40,614 nucleotides of DNA from JBAZOY01 sp041648505 (GTDB lineage Bacteria > Desulfobacterota > Syntrophia > Syntrophales > CG2-30-49-12). A program made the translations under genes and the position numbers. The first letter of the stretch is position 1. Each line of letters starts with the position of its first letter. Below the pieces are notes generated by a model. It was given only the letters and a program-made list of their open reading frames with translations, was not told the DNA's origin and made no database searches. Below, piece after piece: positions 22,877 to 30,584 of the stretch. The stretch spans positions 1 to 40,614 of the forward strand of contig JBAZOY010000017.1 in assembly GCA_041648505.1 (NCBI GenBank), given 5' to 3'.

Positions 22877-23293
22877 ATGCCAAAGAGTCTTAACCCCCTC
22901 ATAGTGGTAATGCTTGTCCTCAGCGCTTTACTTGTTTTGGGCTGTGATACTGCGTTCATGGTGGGCGGTAAAACCGTCGGGATCAGTGATGGACAGTTTA
23001 TTTCCAAAGATGGGTATCTAACAATGGAGTATGACTTTTCACTCGAGGATATTTGGAAGGCCTGTGAACAAACCATTTCTGACATGAATGCTTCCGAAGT
23101 GGAAAAGAACCGGAAGATTGCCTCCGGCAAGATAACAGGCACTATCCAAGCGGAGAGGATCGTCATTGCCATCGAATACATCTCCAAGGAGATAACATGG
23201 GTCTCTATACGGGTCGGTATAGCTGGGAATAACATGGTCTCCCAGATTATCCATGAAAAGATAGGCAATAACCTCCTGAAGCTCAAAAAATAG
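22877..23293 (+). CDS. DUF3568-type lipoprotein
   Basis: The 138-aa product has a lipoprotein signal with lipobox LVLGC (Cys23) and a mature part beginning DTAFMVGGKTVGISDGQFISKDGYL. The mature part then gives two alpha/beta units (LEDIWKACEQTISDMN, TGTIQAERIVIAIEYISKEITWVSIRVG), as in DUF3568 proteins. The site AGAAGGAG is strong. Asp at +2 would favour inner-membrane retention. Function unknown. Confidence 0.82.
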   Translation: MPKSLNPLIVVMLVLSALLVLGCDTAFMVGGKTVGISDGQFISKDGYLTMEYDFSLEDIWKACEQTISDMNASEVEKNRKIASGKITGTIQAERIVIAIEYISKEITWVSIRVGIAGNNMVSQIIHEKIGNNLLKLKK

Positions 23294-23376
23294 CTTGGGA
23301 GGAGGCTCTACGACAGATATAAATAACTTACTCTCAGAAGTCAGGATAAAAAGATAAACGATAAAGGACCGGAAGG

Positions 23377-25083
23377 ATGGATAGATTTATACAAAACCCC
23401 CAGGCAGTAACTTTGGAGTTCGAGGATCTGTATAAGCTGATGCATCTCAACTCCCTGGTCGGCTTCTATGTGGTCCAGAACGGCAAATTTAAGGTCATGA
23501 ATAAGAACTTTCGGGCATATATTGGCTTCAGCGAAGAGAATCTGATGAGGCGGGATCCTCTAAGCATCGTCCACCCTGAAGACAGAGCAATGGTCAGACA
23601 AAAGGCCATCCAAATGCTTAAAGCAAGGCTTTCCCTGCCCTACGAATTCAGAGTAATCACCCCGGCAGGGGAACTCGTATGGCTTATAGAAACGGTGTCG
23701 TCCATTATCTATAAGGGACACCGGGCGTCTCTTGGCATTAATATGAACATTACCACACAAAAGAACACTGAGGAAACGCTCCGGAAAAGTGAGGAGAGAT
23801 TCCGGACGATCATTGAAACTATGGAGGACGGCTACGCCGAAACTGATAGGAACGGTAACATTACATTTGTCAACAAAGCACTGTCACGACAGTACGGACA
23901 TTCTCGGGATGAATTGATCGGGAAAAATTTACGGAAGTATCTTGATCCGGAGTATGTGCCGCATGTGTTTCAATCCTTGGCCGAAATTAGTAAGACAGGA
24001 AATGCAGTTAGCGGTCTCCAAACAAAGGCTATCCACAAAAATGGAACCAAACGATACACCGAATCTTCCGTATCCCTGATTAAGAACGCAAAAGGTCAGC
24101 CAACCGGATTCCGAAGTATCGTTCGTGACATTACCGACCGTCGGGCTGCTGAGGAAACGCTCCGGAAAAGCGAGGAGAGATTCCGGACGATCGTTGAAAC
24201 GATGGGAGAAAGTTACGCCGAGACTGATATTGACGGTAAAATTACATTTGTCAACGAAGCGAAGTTACGACTAACCGGACATCGTCGGGATGAATTGATC
24301 GGAAAACGTTTAGATACACATATAGACCCGGAGGATATACCGTCTCTGTCGAAAATCTTAACCGAAATTTTGCAGACAGGAAATGCAGTTAGCGATATCC
24401 CACTAACATGTATTAGGAAAGATGGCACCAAACGACATACCGAGACATCCATATCCATGATTAAGGATACAAACGGCCAGCCAGCGGGATTCCGAGGCAT
24501 CATGCACGACATTACCGACCGTAAGATGGCGGAGGATACCATCAAACAATTGGCCTATCATGACGCCCTGACAGGTCTCCCAAACCGTCTGCTCCTCAGG
24601 GACCGTCTCGATATGGCGATAGTACATGCCGAACGTAACAAGAAAAAGCTGGCCATGATGATGCTCGATCTTGATAAGTTCAAGGACGTGAATGATACCC
24701 TGGGGCATCAGATGGGGGATCTTCTATTGCGGGCAGTGGCCCATCGCCTGACCGGTCTCTTCCGTCAGGGTGATACGGTAAGCCGTCTTGGGGGCGATGA
24801 ATTCGTAGTGTTGCTGCCGGAGATCACCGGGGCCGAAGATACTGCGGCCATCGCAGAAAAAATAATCGCCTCTTTTCAAGAACCTTCCCAGTGTAATGGT
24901 TCTGAAATTTCTATCACTACAAGCATTGGGATCGCTATCTTCCCCGAACATGGGAAGGACAAGGATACTTTATTGAAGCACGCCGATATCGCCATGTATC
25001 GGGCCAAGGAAACGGGGCGTAATAATTATCACATTATCCGCTTACAAGAAACTTATCCCCAAAAAGACGTCCCCAATCCCTAA
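23377..25083 (+). CDS. PAS-PAS-PAS-GGDEF diguanylate cyclase
   Basis: The 568-aa protein has no membrane segment, so it is cytoplasmic. Three PAS domains (about 10-125, 130-255 and 258-382) precede a GGDEF domain (about 390-560). The active motif is RLGGDEF and the inhibitory I-site RQGD lies five residues before RLGGDEF's core, so it should make c-di-GMP with product feedback. PAS 2 and 3 are a tandem duplication of 381 bp beginning near 23770 and 24151, with near-identical junctions (EETLRKSEERFRTI). The PAS ligands are unknown. No EAL domain is present. Confidence 0.92.
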   Translation: MDRFIQNPQAVTLEFEDLYKLMHLNSLVGFYVVQNGKFKVMNKNFRAYIGFSEENLMRRDPLSIVHPEDRAMVRQKAIQMLKARLSLPYEFRVITPAGELVWLIETVSSIIYKGHRASLGINMNITTQKNTEETLRKSEERFRTIIETMEDGYAETDRNGNITFVNKALSRQYGHSRDELIGKNLRKYLDPEYVPHVFQSLAEISKTGNAVSGLQTKAIHKNGTKRYTESSVSLIKNAKGQPTGFRSIVRDITDRRAAEETLRKSEERFRTIVETMGESYAETDIDGKITFVNEAKLRLTGHRRDELIGKRLDTHIDPEDIPSLSKILTEILQTGNAVSDIPLTCIRKDGTKRHTETSISMIKDTNGQPAGFRGIMHDITDRKMAEDTIKQLAYHDALTGLPNRLLLRDRLDMAIVHAERNKKKLAMMMLDLDKFKDVNDTLGHQMGDLLLRAVAHRLTGLFRQGDTVSRLGGDEFVVLLPEITGAEDTAAIAEKIIASFQEPSQCNGSEISITTSIGIAIFPEHGKDKDTLLKHADIAMYRAKETGRNNYHIIRLQETYPQKDVPNP

Positions 25084-25160
25084 CTAACAACAGCCACAGC
25101 CACAGCCTCAACCTCAGATCATAACCAGGGCTGGATTCCGGCGACAAAGAGGATCGATAC

Positions 25161-25418
25161 ATGAATATTGTTGCCCACATTATTGGATTACTGGCAGCCC
25201 TTTTAGCAACCATTGCCATGGCACCACAGGCAGCTAAGATTTATAAAACAAAAAACACCAAAGATCTGTCTCTCATGACATTTGTCATGCTGTCCTGCGC
25301 TCTTTGCCTGTGGTTCATTTACGGCCTTTTAATCAGCGCCTTCCCTATCATTATCGGAAATGCCATCGGCTTTATACTAACCACCTTTATCGTGATAATG
25401 AAGATTAAACATGGATAA
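25161..25418 (+). CDS. SemiSWEET-family sugar transporter
   Basis: The 85-aa protein has three membrane segments and the PQ-loop motif APQAAKIYKTKNTKDLS after the first. SemiSWEETs work as dimers to move sugars across the inner membrane. It overlaps the Maf gene by 8 bp. No sugar metabolic genes are close. Confidence 0.88.
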   Translation: MNIVAHIIGLLAALLATIAMAPQAAKIYKTKNTKDLSLMTFVMLSCALCLWFIYGLLISAFPIIIGNAIGFILTTFIVIMKIKHG

Positions 25419-26031
25419 AATTAATGACCGCAAAAAGGGAATTGTCTCGTCGGGGAAGTTTATATTAGCCTCTGCCTCCCCTCGCAGGATTGAGTTTTTG
25501 AAACATACAGGATTACGCTTCGAGGTCATACCAAGCTGCGTAAATGAGACATACATGAACGGCGAAACCCCGCAGGGACATGTTCTGAGACTATCAGAGG
25601 CTAAGGCACAGGCGATTGCCGGCCGGTATCCCGATGCCTGGGTGCTGGGGGCAGATACCATCGTCATTATACGCAGTGAAATATTGGGCAAACCCAGGAC
25701 CAGTGCCGAGGCAAAAGAGATGCTCGGTAAGCTGTCCGGACAGGAACACAGGGTGTTTACCGGTTTTACTATTATCAGGCAAACAACAGGTACCCTTGTC
25801 AGGAAAATTGTCGAATCTTTGGTGATTTTTAAGGAAATACCGGAGAACGAACTAGCGTGGTACATAAGATCGGATGAACCTTACGACAAAGCAGGGGGAT
25901 ATGCCGTTCAGGGAATGGGGGCTCTTTTCATCAGGGAGATCCATGGTTCCTATACGAACGTTGTGGGCCTGCCTGTCTGTGAGGTTATGGAGGTACTGAA
26001 AAGTATCGGGGCTATTGAATTTCCAAAATAA
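25411..26031 (+). CDS. Maf-family nucleotide pyrophosphatase
   Basis: The 206-aa protein has the N-terminal LASASPRRIEFLKHTGL and the GADTIV active-site strand with Asp, followed by GKP and the FTGFTII segment. Maf proteins hydrolyse modified or canonical nucleoside triphosphates (dTTP/UTP, 7-methyl-GTP) and act in house-cleaning. Its start overlaps the SemiSWEET gene and its stop is five bases before the proposed YggS start. Confidence 0.92.
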   Translation: MDKINDRKKGIVSSGKFILASASPRRIEFLKHTGLRFEVIPSCVNETYMNGETPQGHVLRLSEAKAQAIAGRYPDAWVLGADTIVIIRSEILGKPRTSAEAKEMLGKLSGQEHRVFTGFTIIRQTTGTLVRKIVESLVIFKEIPENELAWYIRSDEPYDKAGGYAVQGMGALFIREIHGSYTNVVGLPVCEVMEVLKSIGAIEFPK

Positions 26032-26035
26032 GGCC

Positions 26036-26734
26036 ATGGAAGGAACGATCAGGAATAACATCGCAAGAATCCGGGATAGCATCGCCAAAGCAGCCCTCAG
26101 AGCTGGACGAGAGGCCTCTGAAATCAAGCTGATGGCTGTGACCAAAACGGTAGCCGAAAAAAAAATTATTGAGTCTATAGAAGCCGGGATAGATATTATC
26201 GGTGAAAATTACGTCCAGGAGGCAAAGAAAAAAAATGTATCCCTGGGTAATAAAGCTATTGAGTGGCATATGATAGGTCATCTCCAGACCAATAAGGCCA
26301 AAGAGGCGGTCCAATTGTTCGATATGATCCATTCTGTGGACAGAATGGATCTTGCTGTTGAGCTTGACAGAAGGTCAAAACTACTGGAACGTGTCACTAA
26401 AATCCTGATTGAAGTCAACATAAGCGGAGAGAAAACGAAAAGAGGGGTTCCCCAGAAGAATGCAATTCATCTGATACGGGATATGTCTGCTTTCAGGAAT
26501 CTTTCTGTGTATGGGCTGATGACAATGCCTCCATGGTTTGATGATCCTGAAAAAACAAGGCCTTATTTTGCGGCCTTACGGGAGCTTAGAGACAGGATTA
26601 TTAAAGAACAATTTGAGAATGTGGCAATGAGGGAACTCTCTATGGGGATGTCGTCCGATTACCAGGTGGCGATCGAAGAGGGCGCAACTCTCGTCAGGAT
26701 TGGCAGAGACATCTTCGGGGCAAGGACCGGATAG
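26036..26734 (+). CDS. YggS-family PLP homeostasis protein
   Basis: The start is set at ATG 26036 (MEGTIRNNIARI), just after the Maf stop; an upstream ATG at 26015 would overlap it. The 232-aa protein has the PLP lysine in LMAVTKTV (Lys37), the IGENYVQEA and HMIGHLQTNK motifs and the C-terminal LSMGMSSDYQVAIEEGATLVRIG. YggS/PROSC proteins buffer pyridoxal phosphate. The frame ends normally and abuts the copA relic. Confidence 0.92.
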   Translation: MEGTIRNNIARIRDSIAKAALRAGREASEIKLMAVTKTVAEKKIIESIEAGIDIIGENYVQEAKKKNVSLGNKAIEWHMIGHLQTNKAKEAVQLFDMIHSVDRMDLAVELDRRSKLLERVTKILIEVNISGEKTKRGVPQKNAIHLIRDMSAFRNLSVYGLMTMPPWFDDPEKTRPYFAALRELRDRIIKEQFENVAMRELSMGMSSDYQVAIEEGATLVRIGRDIFGARTG

Positions 26735-26739
26735 AACCG

Positions 26740-27252
26740 TACTTGCCGTGGCATCCTCAGCCGGAGGGAATTGCCGACCACAGAGACAGAGCCGAAGGCC
26801 ATAGCGGCAGCAGCAAACTCAGGACTTAAAAGGATTCCGGAAACGGGATACAATGCCCCGGCAGCAATAGGTATCCCTATGATGTCATAGATAAAGGCCC
26901 AGAAAAGGTTTTACCTGATGGTCTTTATTGTTTCATGGAAAGTTTGATGGCTGTCGGTACTGACTTCAGGTCGTTGTTTCTAATAGTGATATCGCTCGCC
27001 TCTACAGCAACACCTATACCCGCCCCAGGACAATGCCGATATCAGCGGCTCCCAGAGCCAGTACCTCATTAATCCCGGCTCCTACCATCCATCGCAATGA
27101 CCTCTCTCTGCTTCTGCGTGTGTCGGATTTTATCAGCCTTGTCGGCAGGTAAGGCCTCCGCCACGACCTCATCAATACCGAGCACGGCCCCCGATAGTTC
27201 TATCCGTAACAGCAGCATTATCGTCTGTAATCATGGCAACCTTTAAGTTGCG
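26740..27252 (-). pseudogene. Decayed C-terminus of a copper P-type ATPase (CopA-like)
   Basis: Minus-strand frames give, in order and with several frame changes, pieces of the P1B-ATPase end: NLKVAMITDDN (for the TGDN motif), IDEVVAEALPADKADKI, VGAGIN (for VGDGIND), LALGAADIGIVLG, GVAVEASDITIRNNDL, NLFWAFIYDIIGIPIAAG, YPVSGILLSPEFAAAAMAF and VVGNSLRLR. No single frame holds more than about 65 codons. The 5' two-thirds is missing, so it is a remnant of a lost metal pump lying between yggS and the origin. Confidence 0.85.
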
Positions 27253-27752
27253 GTAATTTTATCCACACCTTTCGCATTACTTTCATAAAAATTTCTTTAT
27301 AAAACTTTCTTTTTGTGGTAGCAATATATATTAACCTCAAGAAAAAAATACTAACCTATTTAGATACAATTCATGTTTTTAAGATATACGTAAGCACCAG
27401 TTTTTCTTCGTTATTTACCTGGTTTATATCGCATAACGCTATGGTTTTCTGTGCTTATTATGTTGATAGAAATTCCTGATGCGGGAAATTATCTATTTAG
27501 CCAATCAAAAATTGAAAGAGAGCTGAACTATAGATATCATTAATTGGTTTTTCTTTCTCTCGACAATTAAAAATTGTAACTCACTATAGATCAACATCAA
27601 TAAAAGTAATGCCAACAACAATATATCTTATATGGAATTGGTAGTGAAATCAATTTTATAAGAAGAGTTATCCAAATGAGTACGCAATGTAAATGGAAAG
27701 TTAAAATTACTTATATTTATTGTTGATAAGCTTGTTTATAGGATATTTAAAT
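27253..27752. other. Candidate origin of replication (oriC) upstream of dnaA
   Basis: A 500-bp AT-rich stretch without ORFs directly before dnaA. It holds a perfect DnaA box TTATCCACA at 27259-27267 and a near match TTATCCAAA at 27668-27676, with AT-rich tracts (27290-27350) that could unwind. Position in front of dnaA-dnaN-gyrB fits oriC. The small number of boxes makes this moderate evidence; cumulative GC skew would decide. Confidence 0.55.
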
Positions 27753-29111
27753 TTGGATATAATTTGGGATAGAAGTATTAAAATTATTAAGGAAAATATT
27801 AGTCCACAGAATTTTAATACTTGGATAAAACCTATCAAGGTCACCTCTATTGACCAGGGTAATATTACCTTGTCTGTACCAAATAAGTTTTTCCGAGACT
27901 GGGTTGTGGAAAATTATTTTTCGGTAATTAAAAGTTCTCTTACCTCTGTTATGGGTATAAATTTAAATATTGAGTTTATAGTAGAGACAAATAAGAGCGC
28001 TAAAGGACAAAAATTAACAAACAACCCAATTAATTATGAACAAAAAGTTGTTCTTTCTACAAAAAAAAATTTAACCCCTGGAATTCATCTATCCCTTAAC
28101 AAGAACTACAGTTTTGATAGATTTGTGGTGGGTCCTTGTAATCGTTTTGCTCACGCAGCATCTGTAGCTGTAGCAGAAAAACCGGCCAAGAATTATAATC
28201 CTTTGTTTATTTATGGTGGTGTTGGTTTAGGAAAGACACACTTACTTAACGCAATTGGTATTCTGACGCTTTCCATGCATTCGGTAATGAATATAGTTTA
28301 TGTTTCAGCAGAAGCCTTTATGAATGAGCTAATCAATTCTATTAGATATGATAAAATGCAGAAATTCCGAGAAAAATTTAGAAATATAGATTGCTTTCTT
28401 ATTGATGATATTCAATTTATTGCCGGAAAAGAAAGAACTCAAGAGGAATTTTTCCATACCTTTAATACTCTTCACGATTCAGGTAAACAAATTGTTGTTA
28501 CAAGTGATAAATTTCCAAAGGATATACCGAACCTTGAAGAAAGATTGCGTTCCAGGTTTGAATGGGGTCTCATTGCCGACATACAACCTCCAGAGATAGA
28601 AACAAAGATTGCTATTATTGAAAAAAAAGCGCAAGAAAGTGGTATCTCTTTATCGAATAGTGCAGCACATTATATTGCTTCAATTGCTCAATCTAATATT
28701 AGAGAATTAGAAGGTTTTCTTGTTAGGGTTGGTGCTTATTCTTCCCTAACCAATAGAGTAATTGATATAGACCTTGTTAAAGAAGTTCTTAGAAAACTAC
28801 TTAAACAAAACAAGATTCAAGAAATAACAATTGATGAAATTATTAAAGCGGTAACTGGCAGATTTAATTTAAAAATCTCAGATATTAAATCTCAAAACAA
28901 AAATAAACATCTTATTTTACCAAGACAAATTATTATGTACCTCTCGAGAAAATTAACTAATGCTTCTTTTCCTGATATTGGAGGAAAAATTGGAGGACGA
29001 GATCATTCAACTGTAATCTATGCAAATAATAAAATAAAAAAGTTGCTTGAAGAAGATGTAAAACTTAAAAAAATTATTGGGGATATTGAAGATTCCTTAA
29101 TTAAGGGGTAA
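27753..29111 (+). CDS. dnaA: Chromosomal replication initiator protein DnaA
   Basis: The start is set at TTG 27753, so the protein begins M-DIIWDRSIKII as in the family; AGGAT lies seven bases before. The reading from 27720 adds 11 untypical residues. The 452-aa protein has domain I (SPQNFNTWIKPIKV), Walker A GGVGLGKT (155-162), Walker B-like CFLIDDIQF, the sensor segment ERLRSRFEWG and the DNA-binding GGRDHSTVIYA near the end. The gene is visibly richer in A and T than the genes left of 26734. Confidence 0.97.
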   Translation: MDIIWDRSIKIIKENISPQNFNTWIKPIKVTSIDQGNITLSVPNKFFRDWVVENYFSVIKSSLTSVMGINLNIEFIVETNKSAKGQKLTNNPINYEQKVVLSTKKNLTPGIHLSLNKNYSFDRFVVGPCNRFAHAASVAVAEKPAKNYNPLFIYGGVGLGKTHLLNAIGILTLSMHSVMNIVYVSAEAFMNELINSIRYDKMQKFREKFRNIDCFLIDDIQFIAGKERTQEEFFHTFNTLHDSGKQIVVTSDKFPKDIPNLEERLRSRFEWGLIADIQPPEIETKIAIIEKKAQESGISLSNSAAHYIASIAQSNIRELEGFLVRVGAYSSLTNRVIDIDLVKEVLRKLLKQNKIQEITIDEIIKAVTGRFNLKISDIKSQNKNKHLILPRQIIMYLSRKLTNASFPDIGGKIGGRDHSTVIYANNKIKKLLEEDVKLKKIIGDIEDSLIKG

Positions 29112-29330
29112 TAAATTATCACAGGTAGTGAACAGGGGTGTTGATTTTATATAATTATAATTATTGTGTGATTTACATCTATTCACCTATCAACAGTTCC
29201 TATTATTATTACTAAAACATCTTTACATTAACTTAATATATATTAAAATTTATAGTTATAGATATATAAACTAAATAAGGTATAAGAAAAAACCGGTATT
29301 TATAAGGATTGAAAGGAGCTTTATCAGGGC
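29112..29330. other. AT-rich dnaA-dnaN spacer
   Basis: A 219-bp non-coding spacer with weak DnaA-box-like words (TTATCACAG near 29117, TTGTGTGAT near 29163) and a TATA-rich stretch near 29240-29275. It could be a second origin element or carry the dnaN promoter. Confidence 0.4.
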
Positions 29331-30542
29331 ATGGAATTAACTATACAAAGAAATACTTTGTTGGGGGGGGTTCAAAAAACACTTGGTATTGTCGAGAAGA
29401 GAGTAATTTTACCAATTCTTAACAATGTACTCATTAGGACCAAGGAAAAACAGATACATCCTGATGTAGGAAAGGTTACAATTATAGCGACAGACAGGGA
29501 AATTAGTTTGGTAGCAGATTATGATGCAGAAATTATAATTGAAGGTGATATTACATTATCCGCAAGAAAGTTGTATGAAATGATTAGGGAAATTCAAGGA
29601 GATGTGATTCATCTTAAAAAAGACGAACACAATATAGTGACAATAACATCCGGTAAAGTAGTTTATAAGATACCGGGTGTGCCTATTGATGATTTTCCCT
29701 GTGTTGGAGATGAGTTAGATGTGGCATTATTTATGATTGAGAGGAATCTTTTGTATGAATTTATTAGTAAGACGTTTTTTGCTATATCTACCGATGAGAT
29801 GAAGAGGAATTTTAATGGTGTATTTTTTGAGGTCACCCCCGAAACATCCCTGAAACACAAAGAATCCCCTCCCGGTAAAGGAGAGGACGGTAATCTCTAT
29901 ATAGCCAGAATGGTAGCGACAGACGGGTTTAGGTTGGCCGTGGCTACCAGTTCACCATTCACCATTGATTGTCCGCCATTAATGGCTAAGGGGGTAATCA
30001 TACCACGCAAGGGAGTGGTTGAGATTAAGAGACTTCTCGAATCTGAAATTGATAGTGTTATGGTAGGTGTTCATAAGGGAATGTTTATTTTGAAGACGTC
30101 TAATGCGATTTTAAAGGTTGCCTTGGTTGATGATGAGTATCCTGATTATCGTAAAGTTGTATCGGTAGATAAAGAGGGGGAAGTTTCCCCTGACACCGGG
30201 GGGAGGGTTTGTTTTAATAAGGATACAATGTTACGCGCCTTGAGAAGAATGAATGTTGTGTCGAGTGAAGGGTATGACGGAGTTGTTATCAAGTTAAAAA
30301 AGGATATGATGGCGCTTAATTCAAGTAATCCTGACGTTGGTGATGCAAAAGAGGAAGTTGAAGTTTCGTATGAAGGTGAGGAAGTTGAGGTATTGTATAA
30401 TGTGGGGTTTTTGATAGATGCCATAGATGTTATTGACGGGGACAAGGTTACTTTCGATATTGGTGTGGGAGTAAAACCAGGGATTATCAGAGAAGCAAGC
30501 AGGAATAATTACATGTGTGCTGTCATGCCACTGAGTTTTTAA
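29331..30542 (+). CDS. dnaN: DNA polymerase III beta subunit (sliding clamp)
   Basis: The 403-aa protein is somewhat longer than the usual 365-380. The start MELTIQRNTLLGGVQKTLGIVEKR, the ATDGFRLAVA strand of domain 2 and the end NNYMCAVMPLSF are typical. A charged insert (ETSLKHKESPPGKGEDGN, about 166-185) lies before ATDGF, and an acidic loop (GDAKEEVEVSYEGEE) lies in domain 3. It makes the ring clamp for the replicase. The site GAAAGGAG precedes the ATG. Confidence 0.96.
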   Translation: MELTIQRNTLLGGVQKTLGIVEKRVILPILNNVLIRTKEKQIHPDVGKVTIIATDREISLVADYDAEIIIEGDITLSARKLYEMIREIQGDVIHLKKDEHNIVTITSGKVVYKIPGVPIDDFPCVGDELDVALFMIERNLLYEFISKTFFAISTDEMKRNFNGVFFEVTPETSLKHKESPPGKGEDGNLYIARMVATDGFRLAVATSSPFTIDCPPLMAKGVIIPRKGVVEIKRLLESEIDSVMVGVHKGMFILKTSNAILKVALVDDEYPDYRKVVSVDKEGEVSPDTGGRVCFNKDTMLRALRRMNVVSSEGYDGVVIKLKKDMMALNSSNPDVGDAKEEVEVSYEGEEVEVLYNVGFLIDAIDVIDGDKVTFDIGVGVKPGIIREASRNNYMCAVMPLSF

Positions 30543-30584
30543 CGTTACGAGTGTCGTATATAGAGGGTAATTATAGGGAGTAGG

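Noticed and set aside
29112..29330. dnaA-dnaN spacer as the main origin
   Set aside because: Only weak DnaA-box-like words; the upstream region has a perfect box, so it was kept as the better candidate.
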